The notes beneath the pieces are model-generated. The model ran no database searches. It saw nothing but the letters and a program-made list of their open reading frames with translations, and was not told the origin of the DNA. A program made the position numbers and the translations under genes. 42,163 bases of DNA from Candidatus Obscuribacterales bacterium (lineage in GTDB: Bacteria; Cyanobacteriota; Vampirovibrionia; Obscuribacterales; Obscuribacteraceae), in the NCBI GenBank assembly GCA_021732565.1, contig JAKFUT010000073.1, forward strand, positions 1 to 42,163, given 5' to 3'. Shown here piece by piece: positions 16,616-24,057 of the stretch. Position 1 is the first letter of the stretch, and every line of letters begins with the position of its first letter.

Positions 16616-17299
16616 ATGAACATGCTCACAAAAATCTGCGGACTAAGCAACCTCATCGATGCCAGGTCTGCCGTAGAAGCCGGTGCTGACGCACTGGGAT
16701 TCGTAATGGGTGGCAAGGTTCTACCCGTGGAGGTGGAACCGCATGCACAAACCGTGCGCGAGATTATCAAATCGCTTCCTGACACGATCGATACTTATCT
16801 GGTAACACATCTTTTTGAGCCAACCGACATTCTTTCCCTGGCCGAATATGTAGGCACTTCCGGCATTCAGATTTCGGAAGATATCGGGCCGGAAAAAGTG
16901 CGACAAGTTAGAGAAGGTACATCCAGGAAAATCATCAAGACAGTGGTGGCTTCCAGCACCACCGCCTTCGACAGACTCGCGGCTTACGAGCCCTACTGCG
17001 ATTTTATTTTGCTCGATAGCAGCGTTGGCGGTTACGTTGGTGGAACAGGTGAAGTTGGCGACTGGACGATCTGCCGCGACCTGATTTTGAAAACCAACAG
17101 GCCCGTATTTCTGGCCGGTGGACTGAATCCGGACAATGTAGAAATGGCCATTCGCGCCACCGATCCTGCCGGGGTAGACGTATCTACAGGCATCAGTACT
17201 TATAGTGTGGATTACTTACGCAAGGATAGAAAGAGCCCACAGAAGATAAAACAATTTATTTCTGTCGCCCGAAATCTCGCAAAAAATGCAGTATCTTAG
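16616..17299 (+). CDS. Phosphoribosylanthranilate isomerase-like protein (TrpF fold)
   Basis: A 227-residue TIM-barrel protein: LTKICGL at the start with Cys8, AVEAGADALGFV, ILLDSSVGGYVGGTGEVGDW with Asp134, and FLAGGLNPDNV plus GVDVSTGI for phosphate binding. Cys and Asp are the general base and acid of TrpF's Amadori rearrangement, and both are kept. The substrate-side S-P-R motif after GFV is replaced (KVLPVEV), so anthranilate need not be the substrate. The ATG at 16622 has better AGGAG spacing than 16616. No other trp gene is near. It lies between the cyclohydrolase-like and phosphoribosyltransferase-like genes, overlapping the latter. Confidence 0.85.
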   Translation: MNMLTKICGLSNLIDARSAVEAGADALGFVMGGKVLPVEVEPHAQTVREIIKSLPDTIDTYLVTHLFEPTDILSLAEYVGTSGIQISEDIGPEKVRQVREGTSRKIIKTVVASSTTAFDRLAAYEPYCDFILLDSSVGGYVGGTGEVGDWTICRDLILKTNRPVFLAGGLNPDNVEMAIRATDPAGVDVSTGISTYSVDYLRKDRKSPQKIKQFISVARNLAKNAVS

Positions 17300-18668
17300 T
17301 CACCTTTATCACCATGTAGATAATTTGCAGTGTCTCAGGCACCCGCTCTGGCTGCGTACCTTTACGTACATGTCCGATCGCAAGGTGATTTCCCTGGCTG
17401 ATTGTCTTACCGACACAATCATCGCCAGCGGGATGAAAGTTGTGGTTGTTGCTGAAACAGGGGCCTCCCCCTACGCAGAAATCTGCCAACGAATTCTGGC
17501 ATACAAAGGTCATCAAATCATATGGAAACCCGTTAAGTTCCCTCGTGAACCTGTAAGCAGCATCCTTCCCACTGTTGCGTTCTTTCTGCGTGAAGAAGAG
17601 AAAAACACAAAACTGTCGCCAGAGCAAATCAGACTACTTAGCACGCACGGCCTGAAGGATGTTGCTTTCTCCACAAACGACAGTCGTTTTCATGCACTTG
17701 AGAAAATCTGCGCCGTGATGCCCTCTGATTTTTACTCCAGCGAGCCGGTCGATCTTCCTGAGCTACTTAACAGCGTTGGACAACTTTGCCAGACCTCCTT
17801 TCAAAAGAGCCTCTCGACAATTTTTTCTGGAACAGAGATTGCTGAGCTTCTCAAAGAGCCGTTCATTTACTTCGACGAATACATTGACTCGGGCACCACG
17901 TTTCGAAACGCGCTCACATTTTTCAGATGTTTCGTTGCTCAAGCGGATCTTAAGACCGCAACTTACTATATAAGTCTGCCAGCGCCGGAAAACCATCCGA
18001 AGGTTCTCCACACCCACTGCTCAGTAGAAGACAAGCCACACTGCTTCGATAAAGGTGCTTACCCTTATGAAAATCGCGTTGATCTCATAGGACACTTTTA
18101 CCACATCACCGCAGACACCTGCACGCGTGTCGATCTGTCGTCAATTATCGAAAAATTCGATAATGTTGCCCACGGAACACATCAACAATGCCATGAATTT
18201 CTGCATACTTTTACCAGAGTGATTGGCAGGAACAAGTTATTCGACGTTGTGTCTGCGCGCAGCACTCTACCTGAAGTGCGTGATTTTCTAAAGATAGAAC
18301 ACATAGTGCGCCACTGCCTTTTCCAACTTGAGCAAAAGACCGGACAACCCGAGTTTGCAGAGTTTCTGTTCCAATTATTTGATATGTACGGGCCTGCGTG
18401 GACTCCGATGCCGGTGTCCTTTCACTTTGACTTCTGGGAATGCTTCCGAGGCTTTGACAAGCAGTTTGAGCAAATTCCCGAATACAGTGCACTATGCGAA
18501 CACTATCTGGAATGTAGACACTTAATTCTCACTGAAGCTGCTCAAATTTGCTTGAGTCGGCGCAATGAGTGGTTAGCGGAAGTATGCAAAGAACTGGAGG
18601 AACTGTATGGGAAGCAACACGATTACAACACTGGGAAAAGTGCTGAGCTCGGCATTTACAGCAGGTAA
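17286..18668 (+). CDS. Phosphoribosyltransferase-like protein with C-terminal extension
   Basis: A 460-residue protein. FIYFDEYIDSGTTFRNAL (about 193-210) matches the PRPP-binding loop of type I phosphoribosyltransferases, where two acidic residues precede D-x-G-x-T. VVVVAETGASPYAEI (about 52-66) would be the earlier loop. The rest, including a Cys/His-rich stretch (HTHCSVEDKPHCF) and about 200 C-terminal helical residues, is unassigned. It overlaps the TrpF-like gene by 14 nt and the next gene by 62 nt. The likely role is joining a base or base-like intermediate to ribose-5-phosphate, or the reverse. A related domain in stress-response nucleoside pathways is possible. Confidence 0.65.
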   Translation: MQYLSHLYHHVDNLQCLRHPLWLRTFTYMSDRKVISLADCLTDTIIASGMKVVVVAETGASPYAEICQRILAYKGHQIIWKPVKFPREPVSSILPTVAFFLREEEKNTKLSPEQIRLLSTHGLKDVAFSTNDSRFHALEKICAVMPSDFYSSEPVDLPELLNSVGQLCQTSFQKSLSTIFSGTEIAELLKEPFIYFDEYIDSGTTFRNALTFFRCFVAQADLKTATYYISLPAPENHPKVLHTHCSVEDKPHCFDKGAYPYENRVDLIGHFYHITADTCTRVDLSSIIEKFDNVAHGTHQQCHEFLHTFTRVIGRNKLFDVVSARSTLPEVRDFLKIEHIVRHCLFQLEQKTGQPEFAEFLFQLFDMYGPAWTPMPVSFHFDFWECFRGFDKQFEQIPEYSALCEHYLECRHLILTEAAQICLSRRNEWLAEVCKELEELYGKQHDYNTGKSAELGIYSR

Positions 18669-19284
18669 GATAATCGATATTTCGATGGAACTTAATGAAA
18701 GAACCGTAGTGTGGACTGCAGATCCGCAACCGAAGCTAACTCCGGTATGCCGGCAACCTGAGGCTGACTGCAATTTCACATGGCTCGATTTTGGCGCTCA
18801 TGCCGGCACCCATATAGACGCACCTTTTTATCTGTTCAAGGACAAGTGGACGTGCGATCAGATCCCGCTCAATCGAATGATCGGACCATGCCAGGTAATT
18901 GACCTCACCAATGTTGACGATGAGATTACCGAAGAGGACTTATCCTTAAAATCGATCGAACACCCAATAATTCTCCTTAAGACCAGGAACTCGTTCGATC
19001 CTATGACAGCATACAATCCCAAGCACATCGTTTTAAGCGTGAAAGGAGCCGAATACCTCGCCGAAAGAGGAGTCACTACACTCGGCTACGACTATCAATC
19101 ATTTGAACGCGACGGTAAGAACAACGTACACCATGTCTTTCTTTCCCGCAGCATCACCCTCTTAGACAACCTCAGACTAGCAGACACGGAAGAAAAGGAA
19201 TATCTTCTGGTGTGCCTACCGGTCAAAGTCACAGGCATCGATGGAGCACCAGCCCGCGCAATCCTAATTGATGAGCAACCATGA
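18607..19284 (+). CDS. Cyclase-family metal hydrolase (KynB/formamidase-like)
   Basis: GGAGG 6 nt before the ATG at 18607 supports a start inside the preceding gene, giving a 62-nt overlap. The 225-residue protein has the cyclase-family signature HAGTHIDAPFYLF (H65, H69, D71), which binds divalent metal in kynurenine formamidase and relatives, plus DISMELNE near the N-terminus and CLPVKVTGIDGAPARAILI near the end. Family members hydrolyse amides, especially formamides, or cyclise. Beside a cyclohydrolase-II-like enzyme whose product may keep a formyl group, a deformylase role is an attractive inference. A trpF-like neighbour does not by itself mean tryptophan catabolism. Confidence 0.88.
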   Translation: MGSNTITTLGKVLSSAFTAGKIIDISMELNERTVVWTADPQPKLTPVCRQPEADCNFTWLDFGAHAGTHIDAPFYLFKDKWTCDQIPLNRMIGPCQVIDLTNVDDEITEEDLSLKSIEHPIILLKTRNSFDPMTAYNPKHIVLSVKGAEYLAERGVTTLGYDYQSFERDGKNNVHHVFLSRSITLLDNLRLADTEEKEYLLVCLPVKVTGIDGAPARAILIDEQP

Positions 19285-19823
19285 AAACCACTGAAGTTGA
19301 TTTTTCAAAATACATAGAATCGTTCAGAGATTTCCCGAAAAATGGCGTGGTTTATTGGGATTTCACCCCTCTTTTGGCTAACCCGCTGGCGTTCAAAGCT
19401 GCAATTCAAGAAATTCGAAGTCACTTCGCCCTTCGAAAAATCACGAAAATAGCCGCTATCGAAGCAAAGGGTTTCACTATCGGAGCGGCTCTGGCCTACG
19501 AAGCATCACTGCCGTTAGTGCTGATCCGCAAGCCGGAACTAGTTCCGGGGGAAACTGATCACGAAGAATTCATCAAGGAATACGGAACTGGTGAATATCA
19601 GATCAAGAAAGGTCAATTCTCGAAAAACGACAATGTACTCATCATCTACGACATCATGGCTGGTTCCGGTGCCACCAGCGCCGCCATCAAACTTGTGAGC
19701 CGAAGCGGCGCAGCAATTGTTGGCTGCGCCTTCGTCATAGAGCTTGAGTACCTGGCGGGTCGCGAGGCATTATCAGGCTATGACCTCTTTTCACTGGTCA
19801 AGATCGAGTCTATTCCCCGCTAA
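19281..19823 (+). CDS. Adenine phosphoribosyltransferase-like protein
   Basis: A 180-residue protein following the APRT pattern: FRDFPKNGVVYWDFTPLLA at the start, IEAKGFTIGAALA (about 60-72), LIRKPELVPGE (about 81-91), PRPP loop VLIIYDIMAGSGATSAA (119-135) and VIELEYLAGREAL near the end. The first acidic residue of the loop, normally Asp-Asp, reads Tyr123-Asp124, which departs from housekeeping APRT. ATGA overlap with the cyclase gene indicates coupling. It would attach a purine-like base to PRPP or cleave one off. In this operon a modified or ring-opened base is plausible. Confidence 0.85.
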   Translation: MKTTEVDFSKYIESFRDFPKNGVVYWDFTPLLANPLAFKAAIQEIRSHFALRKITKIAAIEAKGFTIGAALAYEASLPLVLIRKPELVPGETDHEEFIKEYGTGEYQIKKGQFSKNDNVLIIYDIMAGSGATSAAIKLVSRSGAAIVGCAFVIELEYLAGREALSGYDLFSLVKIESIPR

Positions 19824-19860
19824 TATTTGCACATCATCTCCATTTGGAATTCATAGAAAA

Positions 19861-20517
19861 ATGACTTACACGGTAATCAGTTTCGATTTGCAGGGCACCT
19901 TATCTGATCACGCTTTTTCAGACGAATTTTGGCTTGAACTATTACCTGTGCTGTACTCCGAACATCATCGAGTAAGCCCCGCCGAAGCTAAACTCATTCT
20001 TCGGAAAGACTTTTCGGCAATGGGCAAATACGACCCGCGGTACTATTGTGCCCGACACTGGATAAACACACTCTGTGCGAGCCAATCGGTGCCACAGGTA
20101 TTCTCACGTTTGTCTAGAAAACCCCACCTGTTTGAAGAAGCTCTCGCACTGGTGCGCCACCTTGCTGCTGACGTTCCACTGATAATCATTTCGACCACAA
20201 CCCGAGATTTTATAGAGTTCGAACTAGGCCAAGCCGAGAAACACTTTCGTCATGTAATCTCGACACTAGACGATTTAGATACAGCTGGTAAGCCCCCCGC
20301 GGTGTTCAAAAGAGTTTCAACTATGCTCAATGTGCGTGAATCAGAAATTCTGCACATAGGAGATTGCAAGGAGATGGACATCGCAAATGGCGATAAAGCC
20401 GGTTGGAGCACCTTCTTCATCGACAAAGCTTTGCCGGTCGAGTTGCGATTCAAGCCGCTGTTGGCACATCTTGAAAATCGCGGACACCGACTTCCCGTTC
20501 CGTCCCGCTCATTGTGA
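19861..20517 (+). CDS. HAD-like hydrolase lacking the second motif-I Asp
   Basis: A 218-residue protein started at the ATG at 19861; an upstream extension overlapping the APRT-like gene is not needed. Motif I reads FDLQGTLSD: the nucleophile Asp is kept but the acid/base Asp two residues on is Gln. IISTTT (motif II), a Lys in AGKPPA and HIGDCKEMDIANGDKAG (motif IV) are present. The change resembles HAD members that are not simple phosphatases, so it may be a slow phosphatase, a phosphotransferase-like enzyme or a binding protein. It is last in the operon, 37 nt after the APRT-like gene. Confidence 0.82.
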   Translation: MTYTVISFDLQGTLSDHAFSDEFWLELLPVLYSEHHRVSPAEAKLILRKDFSAMGKYDPRYYCARHWINTLCASQSVPQVFSRLSRKPHLFEEALALVRHLAADVPLIIISTTTRDFIEFELGQAEKHFRHVISTLDDLDTAGKPPAVFKRVSTMLNVRESEILHIGDCKEMDIANGDKAGWSTFFIDKALPVELRFKPLLAHLENRGHRLPVPSRSL

Positions 20518-20623
20518 CTTCTTACTCTAGATATTTCAGGAAGAGTTGATCGCGACCGCCTCTGCTCCCTCTTCGGCTCGGACACACCCGTCGTTTATTA
20601 TCCTGCGGGGGAGGGAATAACCC

Positions 20624-21376
20624 ATGAACCCTCGGAGCCTGAGGAACACCATGAATAGTAAACCTTCATCTGATATAGACGATCCGTATGCCCACATGAA
20701 AGTTTCGAGAGAGATGAAAAAAGTGGGCAATCTAAGGGCAGCAGAGTCCGCGCTGCGATCCGCTGTAGTCGCTGCGGATCAGCTTCCTCATGCCGAATAC
20801 AAGCGAGATCTGCTGTTGGAATGCAAGAAATATTTAGCTGATTCAGAATATCAAAGCCGCCCGGGCGTTACTTTACCAGATTTGAAAACGGCATACCACT
20901 CCGTCTTATCACTACCGGTTTCTGCACGTCTTGAACTAGCAAGCTTTTATGCTCAGCATGGTGCCATGCCCGAAGCTCGGGATCTGTGCAATGAGGCACT
21001 TACCATTGGCGTTGACGACCTTATCTCAGATGATATAAAAATCAACGACATGCTCAATCGCGGACGCGAGCTACAAGCACGGTTGAATGACGTTCTCGGC
21101 CCTGATGAGCTACAAAACCTGGTAAGTGAAAACTTCGACAAAATCGATACCGACAAAGACGGATTCCTTCATGAAAGCGAGCTTCGACGCGCTCAATTCG
21201 ATTTAACTATTACACCTGCCGGGCAGGAAATGATTCGCCACCTTCTTTACCACTATCTTGAAATTGAACGCTCCAGCAGCGATGAATGGGGCCTCGACAT
21301 CAACGGAATTTCCACCCGCGACGTTGACGCGTTCGAGAAGAAGCAGCGCTCTTCCTGGAAGAGAATGAGCGAATAG
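20624..21376 (+). CDS. EF-hand protein with TPR-like helices
   Basis: A 250-residue protein. Residues about 27-150 are helical, with TPR-like pairs (NLRAAESALRSAV; LASFYAQHGAMPEARDLCNEA). Residues 175-186 form a textbook calcium loop (DTDKDGFLHESE, acidic at 1, 3, 5 and 12, Gly at 6). A second, weaker loop (DEWGLDINGISTRDVDAFE) is near 220-238, so a pair of EF-hands is likely. Both ATG 20624 (GGGAGGGA upstream) and ATG 20651 (GAGGA upstream) have good ribosome-binding sites. It has no signal peptide. Calcium-dependent interaction is inferred. It follows the biosynthetic operon by 106 nt and may be separate. Confidence 0.8.
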   Translation: MNPRSLRNTMNSKPSSDIDDPYAHMKVSREMKKVGNLRAAESALRSAVVAADQLPHAEYKRDLLLECKKYLADSEYQSRPGVTLPDLKTAYHSVLSLPVSARLELASFYAQHGAMPEARDLCNEALTIGVDDLISDDIKINDMLNRGRELQARLNDVLGPDELQNLVSENFDKIDTDKDGFLHESELRRAQFDLTITPAGQEMIRHLLYHYLEIERSSSDEWGLDINGISTRDVDAFEKKQRSSWKRMSE

Positions 21377-21929
21377 AGGTTACTACTTCATTGCTTGATA
21401 TCGGCAGCGCCATGCCGCAGAAAGCCGGCCAGTTAACACATCGTAGAAAGCCCCCTGTTTGCCGATTGATTCTCGCTCTGCTTTTGAACTAAGACTGAAC
21501 AAAGTGCTTTTCAAAAACTACTCGGAGCAAATTCAAAACCACCTCTGGCCTGCCAATAGATCTCACCACCAAGCAGCAAACGGATCAACTGGAGACGCAT
21601 GCAAACCCGTGTGCAATACCAGCTGATCGTGACTATCCACTACCGACTCGTGCCTGCTTCATTGAGTCGTCAACGAGTTTCAGCTGGACTTGAGGATGAC
21701 CTTAAGTCGAGTTTGAACTGGACTTACGCCTTTTCCTTAAGTCGAGTTTGAATACGATTCACCCTGTCTCAATCCTATAACGTCTTCTCGGTCACTTACC
21801 GCCTGGTCGTGGAGTCTTCGGATTCTACCGTAACCACTCGGTAACGCCCGATAGCTCGCTAATTCGCTTGTTGCACTTACTCTTTCCTGGAAGTTGGCCG
21901 AGAAAGCTGAACACAAGGGAGTCACTACC
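21377..21929. other. Gene-free region, right copy of duplicated segment
   Basis: Positions 21396-21565 match 7890-8045 upstream of the paralogous lipoprotein. Further right, 21665-21752 holds imperfect direct repeats. No gene was supported. The duplicated segment is the best-conserved non-coding part and may hold the promoter or a small RNA. Confidence 0.55.
21665..21752. repeat. Imperfect direct repeats of about 35 bp
   Basis: CCTTAAGTCGAGTTTGAA occurs exactly at 21700-21717 and 21735-21752. A looser third copy (GTCGTCAACGAGTTTCAGCTGGACTT) begins near 21665, giving a unit of about 35 nt around AGTCGAGTTTGAACTGGACTT. It lies 180 nt before a lipoprotein gene. It could be iterons for a regulator or replication slippage. 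Confidence 0.6.
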
Positions 21930-22676
21930 GTGCACAAATCGTCGGTCGATACCATCGTTCTCTTGCTGTTCCGTGTCGCATTGGCGTGTTGCCTGCTCTT
22001 CACCTTAAGTTGTGAGAAGGCTCAAAGGCCTGACGCCTCCACCATGAGGCCTATCCCGAAGCAAAGATATGAGTCCGTTCCGATTGCCGGTCGCATCGAC
22101 GCCACTGGCCATGTAACCAGAGAAGGTCATTTTAGGTTGTATCTCTCCACCTCAGGCGGCTCCTCCATGCTTCCGCCTGTTGTTGTTGGCGAGGATGTCC
22201 GGCTACTGCATGATGATGACACTCCCTTCAACGCAGAACCCTATGCGGTGATTGGAACCGTTGAAAGCGACGCCAGATTGTCAAATTACTTGACTGGCAA
22301 ATTGGTAATGATTTCATTCAAGAATATCGGTACGTTCCGTGTGTTGGATGAAGTCGTCTTAACAGAAACCCTGACACAGCAAGCAGAACCAAACTCTGGC
22401 ATCATCGACGAGGCGGCCATCACTGTAGACGGGCATCTATGGCTAGGCCTGTCGGCCGGAAATGGAACGATGCTTCCTCCCGTGGTTATTGGAGAGAAGG
22501 TCCGACTTCTCCAACACAACCGCCATCCCATTGATTTATCTTCCTTGATCGCACACTCCGGAAATCGATCCGCAACAAAACTGCGGGCAGAGTTCAAGGG
22601 ACAAAACGTCGAGATTCAATACACAGGCGACGGACCAAAGCGACAAGTAGCAGTCATCGTGCTCATGAAAAAATAG
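21930..22676 (+). CDS. Lipoprotein with duplicated domain, paralogue of the 8174 gene
   Basis: The GTG at 21930 is preferred: AAGGGAG lies upstream and the start then matches the paralogue at 8174. The 248-residue protein has a hydrophobic signal (LLLFRVALACCLLFTLSC) with an atypical lipobox and then SCEKAQRPDASTMRPIPKQR. The body has two related units: GHFRLYLSTSGGSSMLPPVVV with GEDVRLLHDDDTPFN, and GHLWLGLSAGNGTMLPPVVI with GEKVRLLQHNRHPID. The paralogue has a single unit, so this copy grew by internal duplication or the other lost one. A small membrane protein gene follows by 51 nt. The function is unknown. Confidence 0.8.
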   Translation: MHKSSVDTIVLLLFRVALACCLLFTLSCEKAQRPDASTMRPIPKQRYESVPIAGRIDATGHVTREGHFRLYLSTSGGSSMLPPVVVGEDVRLLHDDDTPFNAEPYAVIGTVESDARLSNYLTGKLVMISFKNIGTFRVLDEVVLTETLTQQAEPNSGIIDEAAITVDGHLWLGLSAGNGTMLPPVVIGEKVRLLQHNRHPIDLSSLIAHSGNRSATKLRAEFKGQNVEIQYTGDGPKRQVAVIVLMKK

Positions 22677-22727
22677 GCTCGCAAGAGCCGTCTGCTTCTT
22701 GCACTCAAAGAACAAATAGAAGGGATA

Positions 22728-23090
22728 ATGACCATGCGAACTCACAACGCCGTGGTGGTGGTGGCTTTCTTCGCTCTAGCACTGGCTTTCAGCTACTCTG
22801 ATGACCTCAACAAGATGTTCGAACAGTCCACAGCCTGGTATGTTAAGCATCTTCCCTATATGACCACGGAAGGACTCTTCGACCCGCTTACCCGACATAC
22901 GCTGCCCCACACCTTGATTGCGGCGGCTGCTACCGTAACGTTCATCGGAGCCGTGGTGTTTGTCAACATGGAAGACATGCTAAGGGATGCAAAGACAAAC
23001 GTACGACGGGTATTTATCTTTCTCCGGCTCTGGCTCGGGCTGTTTGTAGTGCTTATCGTTTGGCTGATAGGAGCCATGTCGATTCGCTAA
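22728..23090 (+). CDS. Small membrane protein
   Basis: A 120-residue protein with AGAAGGG before the ATG. Three hydrophobic segments are visible: VVVVAFFALALAFSY (about 9-23), TLIAAAATVTFIGAVVFV (about 62-79) and LGLFVVLIVWLIGAM (about 103-117). A soluble stretch sits between the first two. Close spacing to the lipoprotein suggests a two-gene operon, perhaps an envelope pair. The 8174 locus lacks this partner. Not a recognised family. Confidence 0.75.
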   Translation: MTMRTHNAVVVVAFFALALAFSYSDDLNKMFEQSTAWYVKHLPYMTTEGLFDPLTRHTLPHTLIAAAATVTFIGAVVFVNMEDMLRDAKTNVRRVFIFLRLWLGLFVVLIVWLIGAMSIR

Positions 23091-23255
23091 TGGGACTCAA
23101 ATAGGTCATCGTCCAAGTCCATCGGTGATACGCCGGTCTGCGCGCCAGCAAATAAAATGGAAGCACATACCCCTGGTCCGATACCACCAGTGCTCCTTTT
23201 CCCGTGCGAACCAAGTCGCGACTGAGCAGCGGGCGTCCAGTTGATTACCTGGTAT

Positions 23256-23327
23256 CACTGTCAGAAGGTTAGAAACGGGGGAAGGTGCGCCTCCATACAT
23301 TCCGTTTCTAACTTTCGCCGGACAGTG
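23256..23327. repeat. Long imperfect inverted repeat
   Basis: Outer arms CACTGTC/GACAGTG (7 bp) and an inner stem centred on GTTAGAAACGG/CCGTTTCTAAC extended by four pairs (15 bp, one G-U) enclose a 23-nt loop. This could be a transcript end for the small membrane protein gene, a REP/MITE-like element or a structured RNA. No T-run follows. Confidence 0.6.
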
Positions 23328-23563
23328 CGGGAGTGTCGATGTTGGCATATTGCACTAGTACACTAAGTTGTAGAATAGTAATACGTTAATCGAAAAACCA
23401 AAGGCGACTAGAGAAAGCGATTCTCCGTGGTGCAAAAAAGCACCCTGTTCGCCCAACACTACAACCTGTCCACAAATCGACTCCATCTGCAACTGAGCTT
23501 TCCCCCATCACATTTTCGTGCTCCTCGCTCCCCAGTCCAACAACTAAATCTCATAGTGGCAAT

Positions 23564-23657
23564 CAGTTCTCAGTTCTCAGTTCTCAGTTCTCAGTTCTCA
23601 GTTCTCAGTTCTCAGTTCTCAGTTCTCAGTTCTCAGTTCTCAGTTCTCAGTTCTCAG
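23564..23657. repeat. Heptanucleotide tandem repeat (CAGTTCT)n
   Basis: Thirteen perfect copies of CAGTTCT plus three bases, in a gene-free gap. Perfect copies imply recent expansion. Heptamer arrays (STRR sequences) are well known in cyanobacteria, although this unit differs from those I can recall. Confidence 0.95.
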
Positions 23658-24057
23658 TGTGATGGCCCGGGGATGATGTCGTCATGTGCGAAAAAACATA
23701 GCCCCTGTGAGATGTTCTCTACTTGACCATCTCACCGATGATATTCGTTCTCGAAGAAGAAACCATCCGCGATGTCGTCAAGTGCCGTCTACGGACTGGC
23801 ATAGCCGCTGGTTCGTTCTCTGGCTTAATCTGCATGTCATTGGCAGGCCACACGTGGCTTATGAACAGCAGGCGTGTCCAGTGAATGGCGCAGGCTGGCT
23901 GATTCAAGCGTTACAAGCTCGCATCTTGTGCATGTGATCATTTGATCTGCATACGGCAGCGCCGAGAACGGCAACGCGTTCATTTGCTCCGCGTTTATCC
24001 AGAAGCTTGAACTTAAAAATGGAAGACCGATTGCTCCAGACTGCCGGCCTCCCGGCC

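Larger units (their letters stand above)
23091..24057. other. 967-nt gene-free region with hairpin and heptamer repeat
   Basis: No gene is supported here. It holds the long imperfect hairpin at 23256-23327, the 7-bp tandem array at 23564-23657, and near 24037-24065 a stem (CAGACTG with CAGTCTG, inner CCGG pairs) that overlaps the transporter stop codon and may end the pump transcript. Apparent frames across the array are produced by the repeat itself. Confidence 0.5.

Noticed and set aside
23427..23726. A 99-codon frame encoding repeated SQFSVL peptides
   Set aside because: It is produced by the 7-bp tandem array being readable in all frames (three units equal seven codons). It lacks a convincing start and real protein character outside the array.
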